DNA of 64,000 bases from Candidatus Coprovivens excrementavium (GCA_944363975.1 CALVVU010000004.1:124001-188000), one strand, 5' to 3'. Counted from the stretch's first letter, positions 45,299 to 54,687 are shown. Notes: generated by a model from the sequence alone, not told the origin. Program-made: numbers and translations.

Positions 45299-46261
45299 TT
45301 ATTTACATACTTCCATAATAAACATTTCTAATGCTAATTTATTACTAATTCTCCCACTTTTAATCTTATAATCTAAATCACAAAGATCTACTAAAAAACT
45401 TTCCAATTCTTTTTCTTTAAACGAATAACTATTATTAATCAATTTATCAATCATAAAATCATAATTAATTCCTAATACTTTCATCATTTCTTTTTTATCT
45501 TTTTCTCTAATCATTTTCTTAACTAGCAAAGTATTTCTTATCTCTTTAGCCAACATACTCATTAACATAATTGGTTCTACTTTCTGTATCATTAAATCAT
45601 CAAATATCTTAAAAGCTTCCTTAATATTCTTTCTCATAATTGTATCAATAAATTTAAAATTATTATCTTCAATAATTCGACTAGTTATATTAAGAACATC
45701 CTCTTTTTTTACAACACATCCATGGCTATAATATAATTTAATCTTATCAACTTCATTCATTGTTAAATCATAGTTATTTTGACAACTTTCTATAATAGAA
45801 TAAATAATCGAAGAGTCACACTTATATCCGTCATTTTTAAATGACTTATCTACCATACTCATTATCTCTTTAGCTTTTAAATCATCTATTTGAATAAAAT
45901 GATATTTATCTTTAATTATTTTACATATTTTCTTCTTACTATCAATCTTACCATTTATCGTAAATATTAAAATTGTATTATAATTAGGATCTTCTAAATA
46001 CTTAAGCAATTTCTCATCTTTCTTAGAAACATTTTCTTCATCAACACTTTTTCTTTTACTACTCCCAAATATATTAGCATTTTTAACTACCATATATTTT
46101 TTTTCATCAAATAAAGAAAAATAAGCAGCTTCTTCTAGAACTTCATCTAATAAAACAGTATTTAAATCAAAAGTACTATATTTATTTCCTTTAACTATTT
46201 TTTCTATTTCTTCTTCCATTAAACGAAAACTACTAGAACTTATTAAATATATATTATCCAT
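45299..46261 (-). CDS. holA: DNA polymerase III subunit delta
   Basis: Clamp-loader delta subunit, which opens the sliding clamp. About 320 aa, an AAA+-like fold without a P-loop, as in the family: NIYLISSSSFRLMEEEIEKI, EAAYFSLFDEKKYMVVKNANIF, KYLEDPNYNTILIFTINGKIDSKKK, and a C-terminal collar domain ending DYKIKSGRISNKLALEMFIMEVC. The start is at 46261, since the upstream GTG is part of the AAGGTGG ribosome-binding site. The comEC-holA association is common in Bacillota. Confidence 0.93.
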   Translation of the reverse strand: MDNIYLISSSSFRLMEEEIEKIVKGNKYSTFDLNTVLLDEVLEEAAYFSLFDEKKYMVVKNANIFGSSKRKSVDEENVSKKDEKLLKYLEDPNYNTILIFTINGKIDSKKKICKIIKDKYHFIQIDDLKAKEIMSMVDKSFKNDGYKCDSSIIYSIIESCQNNYDLTMNEVDKIKLYYSHGCVVKKEDVLNITSRIIEDNNFKFIDTIMRKNIKEAFKIFDDLMIQKVEPIMLMSMLAKEIRNTLLVKKMIREKDKKEMMKVLGINYDFMIDKLINNSYSFKEKELESFLVDLCDLDYKIKSGRISNKLALEMFIMEVCK

Positions 46262-46298
46262 ATATACCACCTTTTTATATTATAACATAAAACAAAAA

Positions 46299-46326
46299 GA
46301 AAGAAGTTCATATCTTCTTTCAATCT
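46299..46326 (-). terminator. Hairpin in the spacer between the 569-aa gene and holA
   Basis: Stem GAAAGAAG/CTTCTTTC followed on the minus strand by TTTTTG. The rest of the 46271-46397 spacer is AT-rich with no recognisable gene. Confidence 0.7.
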
Positions 46327-46397
46327 ATTTAAACATTAGCTAATGATACTATATAATATGTTTAAAACACAATAAAGTACCATCTATATCCATATAT

Positions 46398-48107
46398 TTA
46401 ATTTAATATTTTACTATTCAATTTTAACTTAATCTTCTCTCTTAAATTAACTAATAATTCTATTACATCATTTGGTTTATCAACTATATAACCTTGTTTA
46501 CGTGCATATAAAACCCAATAAGGAGACTTTAATACCTTAGTATACTCTTCATCTAACTTACTTAAAAACAAATTAATTCCTTCTATTGCCATTCGTGGAG
46601 TTAACTCAGCCATTTCCTCTAAATGATGAATAATTCTCCATACATAAGAATACAATTTTTCTATATTTAAATATTTATCAATTAAATCAGAAGCCACTTT
46701 ATATCCACTCTTTAAAGAATAAATCATCTCAATAACATCATCAATACTTTGAATATCATCATAACAACTTTCAAAATCATTCATCTTTTTTTCTATTTTC
46801 TCTATATTATATTTTAAACACTTTTCACAATCAATAATAACTATAGGTATCTTAAAATCTCTAGCTGCCATAACACTTTCTTGCCAAATATTATCATCTT
46901 TTATTACATCTTTAACTTTAAAGTAAACTATATAACTAGGTTTAATTTTTTCTAATTTACCATTTTTAATTCTTCTTCTTTTACGATAAACTTCATTATT
47001 AGTAAACCTAGTATTACTAATAAGTTCATTCGGTAAACGAAATTCTACATCAGCAATCAATTTATCATGATGATATGAACTAGTTACATTTACTTCATTA
47101 TATATTCCTCCCGTACCTAAGTCATTAGCACCTAATAAAGCCATATCATTCTCTTCAAAATTATCAAAACCATAAACACAATGTTTAATTGAAGTTCGCA
47201 TATTAAGACTATTTATAATTGAATTACACATATAATCAACACTAATCTTCGGTTTTAACCAGTCATCTCTATAATTATCTGGTTTTTCTTTAGAAAAACC
47301 CATACCATATGAATAAATACAAAAAGTAAAATCAACTCCTGCATCATAAATAGGTATAGTATCATCTCCAACTTTTATATAATCAATTGGTTCATAATCA
47401 TTAATTTTATACAAACAATCATTATATACCTTATTAAAATAATTACGTAAACATGAATCAACATTATTTAAGAAATCTAAATTATCATATAAAACTTTCT
47501 CCGTCCCTTTTCCTTCAATAATTCTTTTAATATCCAAAAGAAAATCTTTTTCTAAAGAGTCTTCCATCTTCATTACATCAATTCCATATCTTTTATAATA
47601 ATTAAAAGCCGTATCATAACTAAAGCCATATTTAACAAGTAATATAATATTAGGTTCATTTGTTTTTAAAATTTTATTTAATTTACTTAATCTTATTTCC
47701 TTTAAATTTTCTATATCTTCAATTTTCTTTATATTATAAAAATTAAAACTATTACTTATTAAAAACAAAAAATTACTGATTAATGAAGAAGATATTCCCC
47801 TATTCCTTATATCTTCACTTAAAGCTTTATATTTATCATTTTCTAATACATGTATATATTTAGCACCAAGTGGTACCCAATCTTGCTTATTTCTTTCTGC
47901 ATAAATAATTATCTTACCTAATACTGCTAATTCATTTTCTGATAATTTCATTAATATCTTTTGAACATTTGGATAAAGAGCACAATATTCAATTGCATAT
48001 AATGGAATATACTCAACAACAAGATTATTAATAAAACCTTCTATCAAAGTTTCTTTAACCTTCTTATTAGAATTTTCTAAATATTTAAAGACATATTCAC
48101 TAGTCAT
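46398..48107 (-). CDS. Unknown protein (569 aa) sharing a domain with the giant protein
   Basis: Soluble with no signal peptide. Residues about 1-240 are helical. Residues about 290-430 hold a domain that lines up with about 1840-1970 of the giant protein: SIINSLNMRTS..., VYGFDNFEENDMALLGANDL, TRFTNNEVYRKRRR, KPSYIVYFKV, then AARDFKIPIVIID. The shared features are a (D/N)-L landmark, an NEV-x-x-R motif and a final IPI(V/I) strand after an AA-x-x-F helix. The C-terminal about 140 residues are helical. It lies between comEC and holA, an odd place for it. The function is unknown. Confidence 0.75.
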   Translation of the reverse strand: MTSEYVFKYLENSNKKVKETLIEGFINNLVVEYIPLYAIEYCALYPNVQKILMKLSENELAVLGKIIIYAERNKQDWVPLGAKYIHVLENDKYKALSEDIRNRGISSSLISNFLFLISNSFNFYNIKKIEDIENLKEIRLSKLNKILKTNEPNIILLVKYGFSYDTAFNYYKRYGIDVMKMEDSLEKDFLLDIKRIIEGKGTEKVLYDNLDFLNNVDSCLRNYFNKVYNDCLYKINDYEPIDYIKVGDDTIPIYDAGVDFTFCIYSYGMGFSKEKPDNYRDDWLKPKISVDYMCNSIINSLNMRTSIKHCVYGFDNFEENDMALLGANDLGTGGIYNEVNVTSSYHHDKLIADVEFRLPNELISNTRFTNNEVYRKRRRIKNGKLEKIKPSYIVYFKVKDVIKDDNIWQESVMAARDFKIPIVIIDCEKCLKYNIEKIEKKMNDFESCYDDIQSIDDVIEMIYSLKSGYKVASDLIDKYLNIEKLYSYVWRIIHHLEEMAELTPRMAIEGINLFLSKLDEEYTKVLKSPYWVLYARKQGYIVDKPNDVIELLVNLREKIKLKLNSKILN

Positions 48108-48142
48108 CTTACCAACTCCATTATAATTATAGCATAAACAAA

Positions 48143-50224
48143 CTATGGTTTATATAACTGAATATTAAATCTTCTATCGTTAAATGTAAATACAACTGAA
48201 CCATCAATATCAGTTCTAAAAATAATAGAATTTTCTAAATTATCAATTACTTCCTTATGTGGATGTCCATAACGATTATTTCTTCCAACACTGATCAATG
48301 AATATATAGGATTTATTACATCTATAAATTCTTTATCACTACTAGAATTACTTCCATGATGACCAACTTTTAAAACATCTATCTCTTTTAAATCATATTT
48401 CTCAAATATTTCTTTTTCTACTTCAACACCTGCATCTCCCATAAATAAAAAATCATATTTATAGCTCTTTAAATATAAAATATTAGAATTATCATTTTCA
48501 TTATCATATAAACTATGTTCTAAAAAAAATAATTCACTTCTATTTAATTTAATACTTTTAACATCATTTTTATACAATATATCTTCTTTTTCTAACTCTT
48601 CTATAAGTTGTTTCTCTAAATTATTAAAACCTCCTTGATTAAAAATTACTTGTTTAACTTCTATATTATCTATTAAATATACAGCTTCTCCCATATGATC
48701 ATAATCTCCATGCGTTAAAATTAAATAATCTATCTTTTTAATCCCTAAGGACTTTAATAACATTAGTGTTCCATCACTAACATAACTTTTAGACCCTTTT
48801 AGCTCTTTTTCATAAGTAATCTTACCACCAGTATCAATTAGAATAACTTCTTTTTTATAAGGCGTAATAATCAAAGTAGAATCACCTTGACCAACATCTA
48901 AATAATATACTCTTAAATTACTATCTATATAAGGTACTATCACATCCAATATAATAATAAAATACAATATCCAACTCATTTTATATTTATTATATTTAAA
49001 AATAATACATAATATCAAATAAAAAATAAGTACTTCACTTAAATTAAAATTCAAATTAAATCTTAAAAAAGATATTTCATTTAAAAATAAACTTACTTCT
49101 TCCATAATATTAATTAAAAACAATAAAATATCTTCTCCTATCGGAAATAAAAATGTTAAAATACAAAAAGGATATAATATAAAGCTAACATATGGAATAT
49201 AAATAAGATTATATATAATACTTAAAACATTTAATTCATAAAAGTTATATAAAGTTATTGGCAAACTAAACAAAAAAGCTACTATACTTAATTTAAATGA
49301 ACTCTTAAATTTATTTTTATCATCTATAAATTCTCTTGCTAAAAAAATTCCAAATACTGTTAAAACCGAATATAAAAAAGCGATATCATATATTATTTTA
49401 TAATTACTCAATATTAAAACAACCACAGTTAAAAATAATATTTTTATATTCGAAAGATTAATCACTTCTAATTTATTAATACTAGCTATTATAAAAAACA
49501 CAATAGCTCTTTTAATACTTGCAGGATATCCAACTATAAAACCATAAACAATTATAAAAGAAATTGCTATTATATACTTAATCCTTGTCTTAAATATTTT
49601 TAAAAAACGTAATATTACAAGACTTAATAAGACAACTTGAGATCCTGATAAAGCAAATAAATGTGTAACACCTATTTCTTGATATATCTCATATATTTTA
49701 TCATCAATAAGTGAATTATCACCTAAAACAAAAGCTCTCATATATCCCGTATTATCTATTTTATCTATTCTTTTAAGTATCCAATTTTTTATAATATCTA
49801 TTACATTAGAAGAATCTTTAATTACTTCTATACTCTCTATTTTTAATTGATAATAAATATCTTTATTATTTAAATAACTTTTATAATTAAAATTATTTGG
49901 AATTGTATTATTAAGAGGTTTAGTCAAAGTTCCTTTAACTAAAACCTCTGTTCCAATCTTTAAAATATCACTTAAGTATTCTTTTTCTTCAATATCATTT
50001 AAATAATATGTTCCAACTAACTCCTCATCACCAGCAAAAGTAATACTAAAACGATCTCCTTTATCATTGATATCTTTAATACTTAAAATAAACTTTTCTT
50101 CAGTGCCATTCCATATACTTTCATCATCTCTAAATAATAATGAAAATAAAACATAAAAAATTAATCCAATAGCAACTATTACATAGAATATTTTACAATT
50201 TAAGATTATCTTTAATTTTGTTAT
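48143..50224 (-). CDS. comEC: ComEC/Rec2 competence channel with an apparent ATA start
   Basis: Membrane channel for single-stranded DNA entry during transformation. The competence domain (GVTHLFALSGSQVVLLSLVILRF) and a metallo-beta-lactamase domain (YYLDVGQGDSTLI, LTHGDYDHMGEA, KVGHHGSNSSSDKEFI) are complete. The first conventional start, TTG at 49927, omits open frame encoding the N-terminal helix (FYVIVAIGLIFYVLFSLLF) and about 99 residues. The frame reaches ATA at 50222-50224, nine bases after AGGAG (50234-50238) inside comEA; no ATG, GTG or TTG lies between. This gives about 693 aa, the normal size. comEA overlaps by 32 bases. Confidence 0.85.
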   Translation of the reverse strand: MTKLKIILNCKIFYVIVAIGLIFYVLFSLLFRDDESIWNGTEEKFILSIKDINDKGDRFSITFAGDEELVGTYYLNDIEEKEYLSDILKIGTEVLVKGTLTKPLNNTIPNNFNYKSYLNNKDIYYQLKIESIEVIKDSSNVIDIIKNWILKRIDKIDNTGYMRAFVLGDNSLIDDKIYEIYQEIGVTHLFALSGSQVVLLSLVILRFLKIFKTRIKYIIAISFIIVYGFIVGYPASIKRAIVFFIIASINKLEVINLSNIKILFLTVVVLILSNYKIIYDIAFLYSVLTVFGIFLAREFIDDKNKFKSSFKLSIVAFLFSLPITLYNFYELNVLSIIYNLIYIPYVSFILYPFCILTFLFPIGEDILLFLINIMEEVSLFLNEISFLRFNLNFNLSEVLIFYLILCIIFKYNKYKMSWILYFIIILDVIVPYIDSNLRVYYLDVGQGDSTLIITPYKKEVILIDTGGKITYEKELKGSKSYVSDGTLMLLKSLGIKKIDYLILTHGDYDHMGEAVYLIDNIEVKQVIFNQGGFNNLEKQLIEELEKEDILYKNDVKSIKLNRSELFFLEHSLYDNENDNSNILYLKSYKYDFLFMGDAGVEVEKEIFEKYDLKEIDVLKVGHHGSNSSSDKEFIDVINPIYSLISVGRNNRYGHPHKEVIDNLENSIIFRTDIDGSVVFTFNDRRFNIQLYKP

Positions 50225-50918
50225 AAATTGTCTCTCCTATACCAGAAACATTCATTAAGTCTTCTATTTTAGTAAAATTACCATTTTTATTACGATAATC
50301 TATTATTGCTTGCGCTTTGCTTTCTCCTATTCCAGACAAAGTCATAAGTTCTTCAAGAGTCCCTGTATTTATAGATACTTTATTATCTGAAATCACATTT
50401 TCATTATTCGTATTTTCACTATTATTAGATGTACTTGGTTTAGTAACAATAACTGCTGCTTCTTCACAACTCTTTAAGTCTTCTGTATTTACAACACATT
50501 CATCTGTACTAGGTTGTTTCATTTTCTTTATCTCAGAATTAGTAAAAATATTAATTACCATTTCATCTTGAACCTTTTTACTTAAATTCAAATATTTAGT
50601 TGAAGCATCTGATTTTAGACCACCTGCTACTTTAATAACATCATTTATAATACTATTACTATCAAGTTCATATACTCCTGGTTTCTTAACAGCACCTTTA
50701 ATATCAACTTTTATCTTAGTTAACTTAGTATCATCAATCTCTTCTGTTGTTTTCTCTTCTGTATCTTTCTTAATACTAACTACATTATTTTCTTCTTTAA
50801 CATCTGTCCCTGTTTCATTAAAAATTTGAAATACATTTAATCCTACAATTACTAAAAGTAACAATACAATTAAACAAAATCCAATTAATTTTCTTTTAGT
50901 TTCATCTAAAAATTCCAT
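50193..50918 (-). CDS. comEA: ComEA competence DNA receptor
   Basis: About 241 aa: a membrane helix near residues 10-30, a SLBB-type domain (KVDIKGAVKKPGVYELDSNS), an Asn/Ser linker and two helix-hairpin-helix motifs (VSINTGTLEELMTLSGIGESKAQAI and IEDLMNVSGIGETIYNKI). It binds incoming double-stranded DNA at the cell surface and hands it to ComEC. The start is placed at the ATG ending at 50918 after AAGGGAGGG; a longer reading would run into the ftsW terminator. Confidence 0.93.
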   Translation of the reverse strand: MEFLDETKRKLIGFCLIVLLLLVIVGLNVFQIFNETGTDVKEENNVVSIKKDTEEKTTEEIDDTKLTKIKVDIKGAVKKPGVYELDSNSIINDVIKVAGGLKSDASTKYLNLSKKVQDEMVINIFTNSEIKKMKQPSTDECVVNTEDLKSCEEAAVIVTKPSTSNNSENTNNENVISDNKVSINTGTLEELMTLSGIGESKAQAIIDYRNKNGNFTKIEDLMNVSGIGETIYNKIKDNLKL

Positions 50919-50980
50919 TTTATCCCTCCCTTCATTATGTTTATACATCATACGTTTATTTAATCCTTTAAGCAAATAAA

Positions 50981-51000
50981 AAAGCATCAACGATGCTTTA
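50981..51000 (-). terminator. Terminator of ftsW
   Basis: Stem AAAGCATC/GATGCTTT with T run on the minus strand, overlapping the ftsW stop codon. Confidence 0.85.
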
Positions 51001-52155
51001 TAAATTTTCAATTTTCTTCCTTAATTTACTTTCTTTATTTTCGATATTAATTCTTTGAACAATAAATAACGCTAAAACGACACACAAATTATAAGAACCA
51101 CCATAACTTAAAAATGGAAGTGGTACTCCAGTTAAAGGAATAAGACCTAATACACCAAGTAAATTAATTAAAATATGAGCTAATAGATAAACAAATATTC
51201 CATAAGCTAAAATACTATTTCGCAAATTATCTGTTTCCTTAGCAATATTCAAAATCAAAAACAACATTACAAAATAACCACATACTACTAATATTCCAAC
51301 AATTAAACCTAATTCTTCACAAATTATTGGAAAAATAAAATCTGTATGAGCTTCTGGTAAATATAGATATTTTTGTGTACTATTACCAAGACCAACACCT
51401 GTTAGTCCCCCATTATGAATAGCTATATATCCATTACAGACTTGATAGCCAGTATCATCATTATATCTTTGACAAGGGTTAGTAAAATTTAAAATACGAC
51501 TTACCTGATATGATTGTAATATATTCTTACCAAAAAGCAATAAGACAGAAAATAATAACACTCCTCCAATAATAATTACTTTATACACCGTATGTTTATG
51601 TCTTTTGGCAATTGGTAAAGAAAAGAAAATTAATGCCGTTATCAAGAAAATAATAAAAGCCCCTCCAAAGTCTGGTTGCATTGCAATCAAAACAAATATC
51701 ACTCCTGATAATAATAAAGGATATATTAAATTCCATAATGTAATTTTCTTTCTTGAAGCTATTCGATGATAATAAACAGCCAAATAAACAATTAAAACCA
51801 ATTTAGCTAATTCAGTCGGTTGAAAATTCAAAAATCCAAATTCATACCAACTCTGTGCTCCTCCAGCAATATTACCTGCTACAAATAAAAATACTAGCAA
51901 TAATAATATAGCAAACATCGCTATTTTACTAAAAAAACGATAAAATTTAGTAGGTATATGTATAATAACCATTCCACCTAAATAAGCCAAAACAAGCCAC
52001 ATCAACTGTCTTACAAAAAAATAATTAGTTGGTACTTGATATCTTAAAACAGCTGCTACACTAGAAGCTGAAAAAATCATCAACAATCCAAAGACAGAGT
52101 AAATAATCATCAATAATAACAAGACAAAATTTAAATTACTAAAAACTTTTTTCAT
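50998..52155 (-). CDS. ftsW: FtsW/RodA/SpoVE-family glycosyltransferase, probably FtsW
   Basis: SEDS-family peptidoglycan polymerase (about 385 aa, ten membrane helices). Diagnostic segments are GGAQSWYEFGFLNFQPTELAKL, YQVSRILNFTNPC, GVGLGNSTQKYLYLPEAHTDFIFPIICEELG and TGVPLPFLSYGGS. The PEAHTDFIF loop favours FtsW over RodA. The start is placed at the ATG ending at 52155, after GGGAGTGA. Its presence shows a walled cell, unlike true mycoplasmas. Confidence 0.93.
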   Translation of the reverse strand: MKKVFSNLNFVLLLLMIIYSVFGLLMIFSASSVAAVLRYQVPTNYFFVRQLMWLVLAYLGGMVIIHIPTKFYRFFSKIAMFAILLLLVFLFVAGNIAGGAQSWYEFGFLNFQPTELAKLVLIVYLAVYYHRIASRKKITLWNLIYPLLLSGVIFVLIAMQPDFGGAFIIFLITALIFFSLPIAKRHKHTVYKVIIIGGVLLFSVLLLFGKNILQSYQVSRILNFTNPCQRYNDDTGYQVCNGYIAIHNGGLTGVGLGNSTQKYLYLPEAHTDFIFPIICEELGLIVGILVVCGYFVMLFLILNIAKETDNLRNSILAYGIFVYLLAHILINLLGVLGLIPLTGVPLPFLSYGGSYNLCVVLALFIVQRINIENKESKLRKKIENL

Positions 52156-52288
52156 CTTATTCACTCCCATTCTAATAATACCATATAAACAAAGAGTTAA
52201 AAAGTTAATTAAAAAAAATAACTATTTTTAATGTCAAAATTATACACCCTTTAATAAAATATACTAGATACATAAAGGAGGTTATTAA

Positions 52289-52456
52289 ATGTATTATTAT
52301 GGAAATAATGGTTACTATGGTAACTATAATGCCGCTCCTAGCTGTGGTTACATAGGTTATACCAATGGCGGTGGTATCGGTGCAGCCATATGGATTGTCT
52401 TATTTATTCTTTTAGTTATAATAATTGGCGCTGGCTGGAATTGGCACAACAACTAA
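52289..52456 (+). CDS. YjcZ-like small membrane protein (55 aa)
   Basis: Begins MYYYGNNGYYGNYN, a Tyr/Gly/Asn-rich head, then GGGIGAAIWIVLFILLVIIIGAGW, one membrane helix, and a short tail WHNN. This layout is that of the YjcZ/sporulation small-protein family of Bacilli. AAAGGAGG lies 8 bases before the ATG and a terminator follows immediately, so it is a real monocistronic gene. The role is unknown. Confidence 0.8.
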   Translation: MYYYGNNGYYGNYNAAPSCGYIGYTNGGGIGAAIWIVLFILLVIIIGAGWNWHNN

Positions 52457-52480
52457 AAAGGACAAAGTCCTTTTTTAATT
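52455..52480 (+). terminator. Terminator of the YjcZ-like gene
   Basis: Stem AAAAAGGAC/GTCCTTTTT with an AAA loop, followed by further T residues. Confidence 0.87.
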
Positions 52481-52528
52481 TGTCTTTTTTTGTTTTTTTT
52501 GGTAAAATGTATCTCGTTGGTGATATAT

Positions 52529-53095
52529 ATGAATAAAAAAACACGTAAACTACCTAATATAACAATATTAGATGAAAAAAATAAAAAATTAAGAATGATT
52601 AGTAAAGAAGTTACATTTCCTTTATCAAAAGAAGATAAAAAAAATATTAACGATATGCTAGAATATCTAGAAATGTCTCAAATTGAAGAATATCGTGAAA
52701 AATATGACTTACGTGCCGGTTGGGGGCTATCATATATTCAAATAGGTGTACCTAAAAGAATCTTTGTTTTAGCACAAGAAATTGAAGAAGGAAAATTCAA
52801 AAGATATGTAGTAATAAATCCTAAGATAAAAAGTGCTTCTGAGGAAATGATTTATATTGGCGAAGGTGAAGGTTGTTTAAGTATTAATCGTCCTACCTGT
52901 GGAATTGTTCCTCGTCATGCACGTATGACAATCGAAGCTTATGACGAAAACGGAAATAAGTATGATATTCGTGTTCGTGAAGAACTTGCAGTTGGCTTTC
53001 AACACGAAATGGATCACTTAGACGGAATTCTCTTTACTGATCGCATCGATCCTAAAAATCCATATAAAGATCAAGAAAAATATCGTTCAATATAA
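52529..53095 (+). CDS. def: Peptide deformylase
   Basis: Removes the formyl group from nascent proteins; metalloenzyme. About 188 aa. The three motifs are GWGLSYIQIG (usual GxGxAAxQ), EGCLS and QHEMDHLDG (HExxH). Motif 2 and motif 3, with the Cys and two His metal ligands, are intact, while motif 1 has SYI instead of AAP or AAI. The insertions (FVLAQEIEEGKF) resemble type-2 enzymes of Gram-positive bacteria. The start is set at 52529 after GGTGATATAT; an upstream in-frame ATG lacks a site. Confidence 0.93.
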   Translation: MNKKTRKLPNITILDEKNKKLRMISKEVTFPLSKEDKKNINDMLEYLEMSQIEEYREKYDLRAGWGLSYIQIGVPKRIFVLAQEIEEGKFKRYVVINPKIKSASEEMIYIGEGEGCLSINRPTCGIVPRHARMTIEAYDENGNKYDIRVREELAVGFQHEMDHLDGILFTDRIDPKNPYKDQEKYRSI

Positions 53096-53122
53096 AAAAG
53101 CTACCATTCAAGGTAACTTTTT
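53095..53122. terminator. Bidirectional terminator, def and nusB
   Basis: Imperfect stem AAAAAGCTACC/GGTAACTTTTT with an ATTCAA loop between convergent genes. Confidence 0.75.
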
Positions 53123-53523
53123 TAATTTTCATTACTTACTTTATCTAAAACAGCATTGATAATCTTTCTAACATTATCATCGCTAAACTTCTTAGCTAAT
53201 TCTACAGCTTCATTAATAGCAACTATATTAGGAGTATCATCTTCATATAAGATTTCATATAAACCTATTCTTAATATTGCTGCTCCTGTTTTATCAATAC
53301 GTTCTATTGACCAGTCTTTCATGTTTTTATTAGCCAATTCATTCAATTGATCCATATGCGTAACAACACCATATACGATATTTCTTACAAAGTCACTATC
53401 AATTTCTAAATTTTCAGATATCAATTCTTCTATATTAAAATCAACTTTATTACTCTTCATAATATCTATTTGATAAAGAATAACCATTGCTTTTTCTCTT
53501 AGTTCACTTCTTGTTTTACTCAT
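53122..53523 (-). CDS. nusB: Transcription antitermination protein NusB
   Basis: 133-aa helical RNA-binding protein of the rRNA antitermination complex: SELREKAMVILYQIDI, WSIERIDKTGAAILRIGLYEILY, IVAINEAVELAKKFSDDNVRKIINAVLDKV. The start is set at 53523 after GTGAGGTG. It is not next to the usual accC/folD genes. Confidence 0.95.
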   Translation of the reverse strand: MSKTRSELREKAMVILYQIDIMKSNKVDFNIEELISENLEIDSDFVRNIVYGVVTHMDQLNELANKNMKDWSIERIDKTGAAILRIGLYEILYEDDTPNIVAINEAVELAKKFSDDNVRKIINAVLDKVSNEN

Positions 53524-53589
53524 ATAAATGCACCTCACAGAAGAAATTATAACATAAACTTAAATTTATTTAAACAATATAATAAAATA

Positions 53590-54687
53590 TTAATTATTTT
53601 CAAAAACCTTTTTCAAAGAATAAGCATAACCATTTGCAAGATAACTACTATATTTACCTTGTAATGAGCCAAGAACTTCTATCAAAGATTTAGTTGATAA
53701 ATATCCTACTTTTTTTATCATATCTCCTCTTGCAGCTTGTAAATAGAATTCTCCATTAATATATTTTTCTTTATCTAACATAATAACAAAATCCGTATTC
53801 CTATCTAAAATAATATATTCACGACCATCTTCTTGATATCTTACTATCATTCCAATACAATCAATTTTTGTCATTTCTTCATCATCAAAAGATACTCTTA
53901 ACTTTCTTTTCTTTTGTTGTTGACGTAATTTATTTACTTTATTAGTAACTCGCTTATCATTTTCAACATAAGTTTTAATAACTTCAGGAATCTTTACAAT
54001 CTTCATAACATTATCTAACTGCGTACCATGGATAAATCCAATACGATGATATTCATCTCTTTTAACAGCTACTCTCAAATCTTTTGGATTAATAAAACCT
54101 TCATTTCCTTGATATATAAAACTAATATCTCCTTTATTATTTAAAGGAATAATCCAAATATTTGTATCATCTTTATCATCTAAATATAAATAATTCACTC
54201 CATCTTCAACAAAAATATCTCCAGGCAATAAAGGATATCGATCTAATTCTTTATTTATATTTCTAATTAATTTTTCATTTTCAATAACTTCTAAAACATG
54301 TTTTTTAATTATATCTAAATTTTCCCCATTTAAAGAATACATTTTTCCTTTAATCATATATTCTTTTAATATAGCACCTCGATTATAAAAGAAATAATAA
54401 TCTTTTTCTAAACCACTATCTTTCGAAGATAGACAAAAATAATCCTCTTCATTCTCTCTTGCTGGAAAAGAACTAGTACCATACAAAGCCAAAAGGCCTT
54501 CATTCAAGCTATTTAAAACTAAATAAGCTCCTTCCCTATGACCAACAGGTAATTTCTTTTTATCTCGACTTTTTTCATATCTTTTAGCTAAAACAACATC
54601 TCCAAAATTAAATTGTTCATTACCTGTAAAAGTTAACTCTAAAGATTCTCTTTTATCTAAAAGATTTATCAACTTATCATTTAACAT
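53590..54687 (-). CDS. Hypothetical protein with an N-terminal PemK/MazF-like segment (365 aa)
   Basis: Soluble with no signal peptide. The segment FGDVVLAKRYEKSRDKKKLPVGHREGAYLVL (about 28-58) follows the opening of PemK/MazF-type SH3-like barrels, and a second barrel-like start, LLPGDIFVEDGVNYLYLDD, appears near residue 153. A basic stretch (KVNKLRQQQKKRKLR, about 251-265) could bind nucleic acid. The toxin catalytic residues cannot be identified, and the protein is three times longer than a toxin. It lies between nusB and a 172-aa gene downstream of mutS. Confidence 0.6.
   Translation of the reverse strand: MLNDKLINLLDKRESLELTFTGNEQFNFGDVVLAKRYEKSRDKKKLPVGHREGAYLVLNSLNEGLLALYGTSSFPARENEEDYFCLSSKDSGLEKDYYFFYNRGAILKEYMIKGKMYSLNGENLDIIKKHVLEVIENEKLIRNINKELDRYPLLPGDIFVEDGVNYLYLDDKDDTNIWIIPLNNKGDISFIYQGNEGFINPKDLRVAVKRDEYHRIGFIHGTQLDNVMKIVKIPEVIKTYVENDKRVTNKVNKLRQQQKKRKLRVSFDDEEMTKIDCIGMIVRYQEDGREYIILDRNTDFVIMLDKEKYINGEFYLQAARGDMIKKVGYLSTKSLIEVLGSLQGKYSSYLANGYAYSLKKVFENN

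Noticed and set aside
49928-50192. Apparent 265-base spacer between comEC and comEA
   Set aside because: It is not a spacer: the comEC frame is open throughout and encodes the missing N-terminal helix, so it was assigned to comEC.
53590-54687. Annotating the 365-aa protein as a MazF toxin
   Set aside because: Only the opening strand pattern resembles PemK/MazF; the length and lack of an antitoxin gene argue against it.
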